The notes under the pieces were generated by a model, which was not told the origin of the DNA, did no database searches, and saw nothing but the letters and a program-made list of their open reading frames with translations. Below, in pieces: positions 1-4,912 of a stretch of 7,026 nt of DNA; position 1 is the stretch's first letter; the number at the start of each line of letters is the position of its first letter. Source of the stretch: an uncultured Actinomyces sp. (GTDB lineage: Bacteria > Actinomycetota > Actinomycetes > Actinomycetales > Actinomycetaceae); assembly GCA_902373545.1 (NCBI GenBank), contig CABKMZ010000093.1:1-7026 (forward strand), in the 5' to 3' direction. A program made the position numbers and the translations under genes.

Positions 1-280
1 TGCCGGCGATGACCTCCTGGACGAAGGGGATGCCCATGGCGCGGGCGGTCGTCAGACCGCCGGAACCGGTGATGGCCGCGTGGACGCGGGCGCCGGGCAG
101 GGCGCGCTCAACGTCGGCGAGGAGGGCTCCCAGGGATGCGCGCACGTCGGCGTTGTGACGACGGTAGTCGGAGAAAAGGCGACGGTTTCCATCCAAAACG
201 ACGGCCTTGACCGTCGTCGAGCCGACGTCGATGCCGAGCTGGTAGGGGCGCGCTGCCTCGTGATGGCGCTGCGTTGTCAT
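1..280 (-). CDS. Acyl-CoA dehydratase activase (HgdC/BadF-type ASKHA ATPase), N-terminal part, runs off the window
   Basis: Only the first 93 codons are present; the gene continues beyond position 1. The protein opens with a short polar leader, then LGIDVGSTTVKAVVLD at residues 15-30, the phosphate-1 loop of the ASKHA (actin/hexokinase/Hsp70) fold in the form typical of 2-hydroxyacyl-CoA dehydratase activators. TGSGGLTTARAMG at residues 71-83 fits the same family. Known members hydrolyse ATP to drive electron transfer from a [4Fe-4S] cluster to a radical dehydratase in anaerobic metabolism. The cluster cysteines and any C-terminal extension lie outside the window, so the full length is unknown; very long forms fused to further domains are known. 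The ATG at 280-278 follows AGGAGGT (290-284) with only three bases between, and leaves few residues before the P-loop, as usual. A ROK or other sugar kinase is a less likely alternative, since those have a different P-loop context. Confidence 0.85.
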   Translation of the reverse strand, partial: MTTQRHHEAARPYQLGIDVGSTTVKAVVLDGNRRLFSDYRRHNADVRASLGALLADVERALPGARVHAAITGSGGLTTARAMGIPFVQEVIAG

Positions 281-303
281 GGGACCTCCTAGAATCACCC
301 AAC

Positions 304-332
304 AACATAGGTCGCGGGTGATGACACGTCAA
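304..332 (-). promoter_or_regulatory. Sigma70-type promoter for the activase gene
   Basis: Read on the minus strand, TTGACG (332-327) is followed by a 17-base spacer and TATGTT (309-304). This is a near-consensus -35 box with a reasonable -10 box. Transcription would start near position 297, giving a leader of about 17 bases that holds the AGGAGGT ribosome site. The activase is therefore probably transcribed independently of modBC upstream. Confidence 0.6.
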
Positions 333-441
333 AGGTATGGCTACCCTGACGCGGACCGGCCACTAAAACGGCATAGATCCGGGGAAAACCACCAGTGAAC
401 CCGCGTCCACCCGGCGAGAGGGGGGCGACACATTCGATGAG

Positions 442-470
442 AATTACAACATGTGAAGCGTTGCAAAATT
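442..470. repeat. AT-rich imperfect palindrome, possible operator
   Basis: TTACAAC (444-450) and GTTGCAA (460-466) form 7-base arms with one mismatch around a 9-base centre. AATT lies outside on each side with a small offset. It is a local AT-rich patch in otherwise GC-rich DNA, 110 bases upstream of the activase promoter. It resembles a dimeric-regulator site in form only; it does not fit the Rex or FNR consensus and no regulator gene is adjacent. Confidence 0.3.
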
Positions 471-516
471 AAACCCTTCGGCAAAACCCCGCACCGGCCT
501 CGTCGCGAGAGCGCAT

Positions 517-594
517 GTGAACCCGCTCAGTGGAGAGTTAACCCGACAGGTGGCACCCGCAACCCCTCAATGCGCACGTTAACCCCTTAGGTGG
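517..594. repeat. Three direct copies of a GTTAACCC-nnn-AGGTGG motif
   Basis: GTTAACCCGACAGGTGG (537-553) and GTTAACCCCTTAGGTGG (578-594) differ only in the three central bases. A weaker copy, GTGAACCC...AGTGG, begins at 517. Copies start 20 and 41 bases apart, close to two and four helical turns. A longer but looser similarity joins 511-536 with 572-597 (GCGCA-GT-AACCC...GTGGAG). An inverted half, GGGTTAAC, sits at 648-655. The block lies between the modBC stop codon and the activase promoter. It could be an array of protein-binding sites or the decayed copies of an intergenic repeat; no regulator is recognised. Confidence 0.5.
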
Positions 595-652
595 AGCATG
601 GGCAGGTGTGCCCACGCTCCACTAGCAGGGCCCAGCTGCGCATTGAAGGGTT
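561..652. repeat. 92-bp symmetric two-stem inverted repeat (cruciform or structured RNA, possible modBC terminator)
   Basis: The outer arms are 561-576 and 637-652 (AACCCCTCAATGCGCA against its complement), 16 bases with one mismatch. The inner arms are 591-604 and 609-622 (GTGGAGCATGGGCA against its complement), 14 bases with one mismatch, closing a four-base loop GGTG. Between the stems are two internal-loop strands of exactly 14 bases each (577-590 and 623-636), so the structure is symmetric. It starts about 35 bases past the modBC stop codon and could act as a terminator, but no T-run follows on either strand. It could also be an RNA element or a REP/MITE-like intergenic repeat. Confidence 0.6.
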
Positions 653-680
653 AACACAGCCACCCATAGGGCCCAGCTGC
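627..680. repeat. 13-bp direct repeat downstream of modBC
   Basis: AGGGCCCAGCTGC occurs at 627-639 and again at 668-680, start to start 41 bases apart, the same spacing as two of the neighbouring GTTAACCC copies. The first copy overlaps the internal loop and outer arm of the 561-652 structure. This suggests the block grew by duplication. Confidence 0.5.
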
Positions 681-686
681 CGCAGA

Positions 687-2849
687 TCACGTGATGAAAC
701 AGTCCCTCACAAGGCCCAACGCGAGTAGGTCACCCGATGAACGCACCGATCCGGAGCCGACCGCGACGGGGATCGCCCGAACTTGGGTGGCCTTGACGCT
801 GACCCAGAGCGAATCACCGACGACGAGGCCTAGGTCGGCCCACGCGGACGCGGTCACGCGGGCGGTTACCGAGACCCCACCCGCGAGCGCGACGCGCACG
901 GTGACGAGGGAACCGTCGACGTCGATGCCTGCGACGACGCCGGGTAGGACAGAGCGCGGCGAGGCGTGGGCTTCCTCGCGGGACAGGACCACGGCCTCGG
1001 GCGGGAAGGTGAGGGCGACGCGGCCACCCCGGGCATTCTCCCCGGAAGCGGTGGAATCGTCCGCATCGCCAGGCGACACGTCGACGACACCAACACTGCC
1101 TGAGTCGGACCCAGACAGGTCGGCCGCCCATAGCTCGCCCTCGCCGACGCGCACGCCGACCAGCCCGGACCTCGCCAGGGCGTGGCCGCTGACGATGTTG
1201 AGCCCCGCCAGGCGCGCAGCGAACACGGACGACGGCGATGCCAGCACGCGGGCGGGTTCGCCCTCCTCGACGACGCGCCCCTCCCCCATGACGATCATGC
1301 GGGAGGCGAGGGCCAAGACCTCGGCGATGTCGTGGGAGACGAGCAGGGTCGTGATTCCCGCTCCGGTGAGGCGTTCGCGCAGAACGGCGGAGACCTGGGC
1401 GGTGGCCTCGACGTCGAGGGCGGCGGTGGGCTCGTCGAGGATGAGGACGTCGGGACGGAAGACGAGCGCGCGGGCGAGGGCGACGCGCGCGGCTTGCCCG
1501 CCGGACAGGTCAGAGCCGCGGCGGTAAGCAAGGTCGGCGATGCCGACGGCCCGCAGCTGCTCGAGGGCGGCGGCCCGGGCCTGCGCGCGCCGGACGCCGC
1601 GTACGCGCAGCGGGAAGGCGACGTTGGCGACCACGCTCATGTGGGTGAAGATGCGCGGGGCCTGGCTGACCATGGCGACGCCGCGCCGCCGCGCGGGCAC
1701 GAAGGTGGCGGCGTCATCGACGACGCGTTCCCCGATGCGCGCGCTCCCGGAGTCGAGCCGCAGGGCCCCGGCGACGACCTGCGCGAGGGTGGACTTTCCG
1801 GCGCCGTTGTGCCCGACGACGGCGGTGACGAGGCCCGGGCGCAGCCGCGCGTCCACCGCCCAACCGCGCTCATGGACGCATCCGTCGACGTGGACGGGAA
1901 CGCTACCCGCGTTCTTGGAGTCCGTGGGGACGAGGCCGTGGCCGCCTCTGGCGGACAGGGGCTCGTCGGTGGGACCGGGCCCCGCGCCCGAGGCCGGGAG
2001 ATGAGCGCGGACAAGCCCCGGCCTCGTCGATGCCAGCCGCGAACGCACGAGAGCAGCGAGGTGCCCCCATGGGGTTTCGGTGAGCGCGACGACAAGGGCG
2101 GCGACGCCCAGCAGCACGACGCCGAGGGCGAGGGCGAGGGCGGCGTCGGACTCGCGGGCCAGGTAGATCTGGAGGGGCATCGTGCGGGTGACGCCCTGCA
2201 TGGACCCGGCGAAGGTCAGGGTCGCGCCGAACTCGCCGAGGCATCGGGCCAGCGCGAGGGCCGCTCCGCGCCCGAGGCCGGGCAGAACCGTGGGCAGGGT
2301 GATCTGCCAGAACACGCGCGAGGGCGAAGCACCCAGGGAGGAGGCCATCTCGTCGAGGCCCGGCTCGCGGGCGCGCAGCGCGGATTCGAGGGTGACGATG
2401 AGGAAGGGAAGGGAGACGAAGACCTGGGCGATGACGACTGCGGTTGTCGTGAAGGCAATGTCGAGGCCGGCGCCGGTCAGCAGCGCGCCCAGCGTTGAGC
2501 GCCTGCCGAAGGCCGACAGCAGCGCGATACCGGCGACGACGGGCGGCAGCGACAGGGGCAGGGCCACCAGGATGCGGGCGGCGCGCACGCCGCGCCACGA
2601 GCGCGAGAGCAGGAGGGCCGCCGGAACCCCGAGGAGCAGGTCCACGCCCAGGGCCACGCCGCACGTGCGCAGGGAGAGGGCGAGGGCGGAGGAGGCCTCG
2701 TCGGTGGCGAGCGTCGAGGCCAGCGCCGCCCAGTCGACCCGGCCGAGCATGAACGCCAGGGGCAGGGTCAGGAAGCACAGGGCGAGGCCGCCGAGGCCCC
2801 CCGCCCACAGCGGCAGGGGGCTGGCGGCTGGGGTTCGACGCGGCCGCAC
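687..2849 (-). CDS. modBC: Fused molybdate ABC transporter, permease (ModB) plus ATPase (ModC)
   Basis: Moves molybdate from ModA across the membrane using ATP. Residues about 12-256 form the permease, with five to six hydrophobic segments, the ATPase-contact EAA-type loop at 167-187 (DEMASSLGAS...ITLP) and GEFGAT at 205-210, typical of ModB/CysT proteins. A Pro/Gly-rich linker (about 265-318) leads to the ATPase: Walker A GHNGAGKST 346-354, Q-loop Gln396, signature LSGGQ 448-452, Walker B VLILDEP 468-474 with Glu473, D-loop ALD 477-479 and switch His506. A TOBE-like oxyanion-sensing domain follows at about 633-693. ModB and ModC are normally separate chains of roughly 220-270 and 350 residues, so this is a fusion. 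The GTG start (2849-2847) lies six bases after the modA stop with no clear Shine-Dalgarno, implying translational coupling. Sulfate or tungstate could be the substrate, but ModA-type pairing and the neighbouring mog gene favour molybdate. Confidence 0.92.
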   Translation of the reverse strand: MRPRRTPAASPLPLWAGGLGGLALCFLTLPLAFMLGRVDWAALASTLATDEASSALALSLRTCGVALGVDLLLGVPAALLLSRSWRGVRAARILVALPLSLPPVVAGIALLSAFGRRSTLGALLTGAGLDIAFTTTAVVIAQVFVSLPFLIVTLESALRAREPGLDEMASSLGASPSRVFWQITLPTVLPGLGRGAALALARCLGEFGATLTFAGSMQGVTRTMPLQIYLARESDAALALALGVVLLGVAALVVALTETPWGHLAALVRSRLASTRPGLVRAHLPASGAGPGPTDEPLSARGGHGLVPTDSKNAGSVPVHVDGCVHERGWAVDARLRPGLVTAVVGHNGAGKSTLAQVVAGALRLDSGSARIGERVVDDAATFVPARRRGVAMVSQAPRIFTHMSVVANVAFPLRVRGVRRAQARAAALEQLRAVGIADLAYRRGSDLSGGQAARVALARALVFRPDVLILDEPTAALDVEATAQVSAVLRERLTGAGITTLLVSHDIAEVLALASRMIVMGEGRVVEEGEPARVLASPSSVFAARLAGLNIVSGHALARSGLVGVRVGEGELWAADLSGSDSGSVGVVDVSPGDADDSTASGENARGGRVALTFPPEAVVLSREEAHASPRSVLPGVVAGIDVDGSLVTVRVALAGGVSVTARVTASAWADLGLVVGDSLWVSVKATQVRAIPVAVGSGSVRSSGDLLALGLVRDCFIT

Positions 2850-2855
2850 GCGACG

Positions 2856-3653
2856 CTACTTGTTGACAGGCGTGAAGCCGGCCTCGCCGAGAAGTGCCTG
2901 GCCTTCGGGGGACAGGACCAGGTCGATCCACTTCTGGCCGGCGTCCTTCTTCGTGGAGGCGGTCACGAGCGCGATGGGGTACTTATTGACGGCTTCGTCG
3001 GCGCCCGCGATGTCGATGGTTTCGACGGCGTCGCCTTCGGCCAGGGCGTCGGTCTTGTAGACGATGCCTGCGTCGGCTTGGCCGGAGGAGACCTTACCGC
3101 GCACGTCGGTGACGGCCTGTTCCTCGGAGACGGGGCTCAGGGTCACGCCGAGCTTCTCGGTGAGGGTCTGCGTGAGCTTGCCGCAGGGGACTTCGGGCGC
3201 GCAGATGACCAGCTTGACGCCGTCGAGCGAGGAGTCGAGGCCCGTGACGCCGGCCGGGTTGCCGGGCGTCGTGATGAGGGTGAGGCTGTTGGACGCGAAG
3301 AGGGTCTGCGCGTCGACCTGCCCGGCGTCGGCGGCTTTCTTCATGGTGGACTCGTTCGCGGTGGCCAGGACATCGACGTCGGCCCCCTCGCTGAGCTGGG
3401 CGACCAGGTCCTGCGACCCGGCGAAGTTGAAGCGCACGTCCACGTCGGGGTAGGCGGCCTCGTAGGAGGATTCGAGCTCCTCGAAGGTCTCGGTCAGTGA
3501 GGCGGCGGCGTAGACGTTGAGGACGAGTTCGCGGGAGGGGACCTGGGTATCGTCGGACGAGGCCGTGGTGTCGGCCTGCGGGGTCGTGTTTCCTGAGCAG
3601 GCGGCCAGCGCCAGGGCGGCGGCGATGACGGGGAGGATACGCGGGGAGCGCAC
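2856..3653 (-). CDS. modA: Molybdate-binding lipoprotein ModA
   Basis: Extracytoplasmic solute-binding protein that delivers molybdate (or tungstate) to ModBC. With the GTG start chosen here it has 265 residues, usual for ModA. A basic N-terminus and hydrophobic core end in the lipobox LAAC with Cys19, so it is lipid-anchored to the outer face of the membrane. A Thr/Ser/Asp-rich spacer follows, then the mature domain with AAASLT (about 49-54; Ser52 as oxyanion ligand), FNFAGSQDL (about 75-83; Ser80 as second ligand) and ADAGIVYKTDA (about 194-204; Tyr199), all family hallmarks. An in-frame ATG six bases upstream (3659) abuts the ribosome site with no spacing, so GTG at 3653 is preferred. First gene of the operon; its TAG stop is in the same frame as modBC and two codons before it. 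Confidence 0.92.
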   Translation of the reverse strand: MRSPRILPVIAAALALAACSGNTTPQADTTASSDDTQVPSRELVLNVYAAASLTETFEELESSYEAAYPDVDVRFNFAGSQDLVAQLSEGADVDVLATANESTMKKAADAGQVDAQTLFASNSLTLITTPGNPAGVTGLDSSLDGVKLVICAPEVPCGKLTQTLTEKLGVTLSPVSEEQAVTDVRGKVSSGQADAGIVYKTDALAEGDAVETIDIAGADEAVNKYPIALVTASTKKDAGQKWIDLVLSPEGQALLGEAGFTPVNK

Positions 3654-3659
3654 GAGCAT

Positions 3660-3667
3660 CTCCTTTT
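3660..3667 (-). promoter_or_regulatory. modA ribosome-binding site that decides the start codon
   Basis: AAAAGGAG (3667-3660 on the minus strand) ends directly against an ATG at 3659, which is too close to be used. The in-frame GTG at 3653-3651 is six bases away, the usual spacing, and is therefore the likelier start. The choice changes the signal peptide by two residues only. Confidence 0.65.
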
Positions 3668-3688
3668 GAGAGGGAATTGAACGACATT

Positions 3689-3717
3689 AATCTAACAATG
3701 GTGTGAGCAAGGGGCAA
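3689..3717 (-). promoter_or_regulatory. Promoter of the modA-modBC operon
   Basis: On the minus strand TTGCCC (3717-3712), a 17-base spacer and TAGATT (3694-3689) make a plausible sigma70-type promoter. It would start transcription near 3682 and give a leader of about 25-30 bases, too short for a riboswitch. No site resembling the E. coli ModE palindrome (TATATA-spaced half-sites) was seen nearby, so any molybdate control is by an unrecognised regulator. Confidence 0.5.
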
Positions 3718-3954
3718 CAGGCACCCTCACCTACACCAATCATCGTCTGAAGGTAGCGCCATTGCGCCGATAACCACTCCCCCATTTGAGCGTAGTCAAA
3801 CCCTTTTTAATGAGTGTCCGACGCCCGACAAACCCCCACGCCGCCCAGCCAGGCGCGCACAGACCGGCTCACCCGGCAATTGCCTCGGACCCGACGGGCA
3901 TAAATCGCGCGACCCCGCCCACACAACCGCCCCACCCACGAGCAAGTAAGGGAC

Positions 3955-3960
3955 TAGGAT
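3955..3960 (+). promoter_or_regulatory. Candidate -10 box for the mog gene
   Basis: TAGGAT at 3955-3960 would place the transcript start about 30 bases before the ATG at 3998. No good -35 hexamer lies 16-18 bases upstream, a common situation in actinobacterial promoters. An alternative is TTGAGC-16-TAATGA at 3786-3813, which would give a leader of about 180 bases. Nothing else was recognised in the 3718-3987 stretch. Confidence 0.25.
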
Positions 3961-3997
3961 CACACTCATACGCACGAATATCCACACGGAGGACACC

Positions 3998-4510
3998 ATG
4001 CCCGCGCCCGTCGACTACGACCTGAGCCAGATCAGCACCCACATCATCATCTATTCGGACCGCGTCCACACGGGCGCAAAGGAGGATCGTACGACCCCCG
4101 CGTGCGTCGTCGCGCTGGCCGAGGCGGGCCTGGGCCCGGTGTCGATCATGACGACTCCCGAGAGTGACACAATCCTCGAGCTCGAGATCCGCAACGCGCT
4201 TGAGGCGGGCGCTCGCTTCATCCTGATCTTGGGCGGATCGGGCTTCGGGGTCGGCAACTACGCGCCCGAGGTGGTCCGCTCGATCATCGAGGTCGAGATC
4301 CCCGGCATCGCCGAGCAGATCCGCGCCCACGGTCTGGCCAACACCCCGCTGTCGCCCCTCTCGCGCGAGGTCGTGGGCGTGACCGCGCGCGACGCCTCGG
4401 GCGCGCTCATCATCTCCTCGCCGGGTTCGCGCGGCGGCGCGCTCGACACCCTCGAGGTGGTGACGCCTCTCCTGCCCGCGATCTTCCACCAGCTAGACGA
4501 GCAGCGCTGA
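3998..4510 (+). CDS. mogA: MogA/MoaB-family molybdenum cofactor protein with altered active-site loop
   Basis: Members bind molybdopterin, and MogA-type enzymes adenylylate it with ATP before metal insertion, in the cytoplasm. The 170-residue protein is one MoCF_biosynth domain: a first strand with IIIYSDRVHTG (16-26), GGSGFGVGNYAPEVV at 79-93 in place of the usual GGTGxxxRDxTPEA, EIPGIAEQIR (100-109), TPLSPLSREVVGV (116-128) and SPGSRGG (141-147) in place of LPGSPxG. The substitutions matter: the Arg-Asp of the GGTG loop is Gly86-Asn87, and the Asp of the earlier P-D-E motif (Asp49 in E. coli MogA) appears as Glu55. The fold is clear but catalysis may be weak or changed. The ATG is supported by GGAGG at 3988-3992, five bases upstream. 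Divergent from modA, so it shares the control region of molybdate uptake. MoaB rather than MogA is equally possible by name. Confidence 0.85.
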   Translation: MPAPVDYDLSQISTHIIIYSDRVHTGAKEDRTTPACVVALAEAGLGPVSIMTTPESDTILELEIRNALEAGARFILILGGSGFGVGNYAPEVVRSIIEVEIPGIAEQIRAHGLANTPLSPLSREVVGVTARDASGALIISSPGSRGGALDTLEVVTPLLPAIFHQLDEQR

Positions 4511-4545
4511 CCTCAGCTATTCCCCACCCCTCCTCGTCCGCGCCC

Positions 4546-4674
4546 CCCCAAAAAAGTCGCACGTAATTTGGTTCCCCTTAGTTTTCTAAGGTATCGAGAT
4601 TTCCGCAGAATATCAACGATGCGATTTCAAATCTTGAAAGGTTTACATGGAAATTACGTGCGACATTTGTGGGG
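4546..4674. mobile_element. 129-bp AT-rich element with 24-bp inverted repeats (MITE-like candidate)
   Basis: The left arm (4546-4569) and right arm (4651-4674) are inverted copies matching at 22 of 24 positions. The inner 14 bases, GTCGCACGTAATTT at 4556-4569 against 4651-4664, match perfectly. Counted by hand, 4561-4660 is 37% G+C, against about 65-70% in the adjacent mog gene. The 81-base interior has two small hairpins: CCTTAG-TTTT-CTAAGG (4576-4591) and TTTCAA-ATC-TTGAAA (4625-4639). GGTTCCCC occurs just inside the left arm (4570-4577), and its complement GGGGAACC overlaps the right end (4671-4678). There is no transposase and no clear flanking duplication. Size, terminal repeats, composition and the interrupted gene at its right edge suggest a non-autonomous element; a large hairpin or convergent terminator is the alternative. 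Confidence 0.5.
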
Positions 4675-4763
4675 AACCATGGCCGGGGCAGAGCAAGAGA
4701 CGAGGCCGTGGCGGCCACCGCGGCGAGGGTGAGGATGGCGGTGCGATAGGGGCGTGACGACAT
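4578..4763 (-). pseudogene. Truncated secreted-protein gene: signal peptide running into the AT-rich element
   Basis: The frame opens at ATG 4763 and stops at TAA 4580-4578. Residues 1-27 have basic residues (MSSRPYR) followed by a hydrophobic stretch (TAILTLAAVAATASSLAL), the shape of an export signal, in GC-rich codons. From about Trp29 (position 4679) the sequence is the right inverted repeat and AT-rich interior of the neighbouring element, and the rest reads as unrelated, low-GC codons. AAAGG lies about nine bases upstream of the ATG, a fair ribosome site. I infer the start of a lost secreted protein. It could instead be a small expressed secreted peptide of 61 residues, or chance. Confidence 0.4.
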
Positions 4764-4808
4764 CTGAGCTGCCTTTCGTGCGGGAATGATGTCTTCAAAG
4801 CACAGCGA

Positions 4809-4850
4809 GAAGCGCCGCTCACCTGCGTTTTCAGCGGTGAGCGGCGCTTC
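4809..4850 (-). terminator. Strong hairpin terminator downstream of the rloB operon
   Basis: GAAGCGCCGCTCACC (4809-4823) pairs perfectly with 4836-4850, a 15-bp GC-rich stem with a 12-base loop in which TG and CA can pair further. No long T-run follows on either strand, as is common for actinobacterial terminators. It lies about 60 bases past the rloB stop codon and just before the next minus-strand gene start, the expected place for a terminator of the leftward operon. Confidence 0.65.
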
Positions 4851-4882
4851 GTGAGAGTCCCTTGCAGGCCTTGCGGGGCGCG

Positions 4883-4912
4883 TCAGGAGGCGTAGCCGAC
4901 CCAGCGACCGTT
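4883..4912 (-). other. Nine-codon in-frame tail after rloB, possible 3' remnant of an older gene
   Basis: Directly after the rloB TAA (4915-4913) the same frame reads NGRWVGYAS and then TGA (4885-4883), followed about 30 bases later by the 4850-4809 hairpin. The peptide looks like the aromatic/glycine end of a cell-wall-associated domain. It may be what is left of a gene that the rloB cassette replaced, together with that gene's terminator. With only nine codons, chance cannot be excluded. Confidence 0.25.

Noticed and set aside
561..652. Integron attC site
   Set aside because: The ends do not fit the RYYYAAC and GTTRRRY core sites and there is no integrase or cassette gene.
1182..2498. Long plus-strand open frame (438 codons) opposite modBC
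   Set aside because: Gly/Asp/Glu/Arg-rich composition from the antisense of a very GC-rich gene; the minus-strand frame carries all ABC transporter motifs.
1903..2931. Minus-strand open frame (342 codons) overlapping modB and the end of modA
   Set aside because: Arg/Pro-rich out-of-frame shadow; the modBC frame has membrane segments and the EAA loop.
2182..3060. Plus-strand open frame (292 codons) opposite modB and modA
   Set aside because: Arg/Ala/Ser-rich antisense translation with no domain; contradicted by the ModA and ModB frames.
3875..3884. Perfect 10-base palindrome GGCAATTGCC between modA and mog
   Set aside because: Short enough to be expected by chance in this length, with no extension and no relation to the promoters.
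3660..3997. Molybdenum-cofactor riboswitch or ModE operator upstream of modA
   Set aside because: The predicted modA leader is under about 30 bases and no TATATA-type half-sites or long structured leader were seen.
3796..3999. Hydrophobic 67-codon minus-strand frame
   Set aside because: Starts inside the complement of the mog start region with no ribosome site; hydrophobicity looks incidental.
3786..4025. Small plus-strand frame in the mod/mog intergenic region
   Set aside because: Pro/Thr/His-rich, TTG or unsupported ATG start without a ribosome site, and it overlaps the well-supported mog start.
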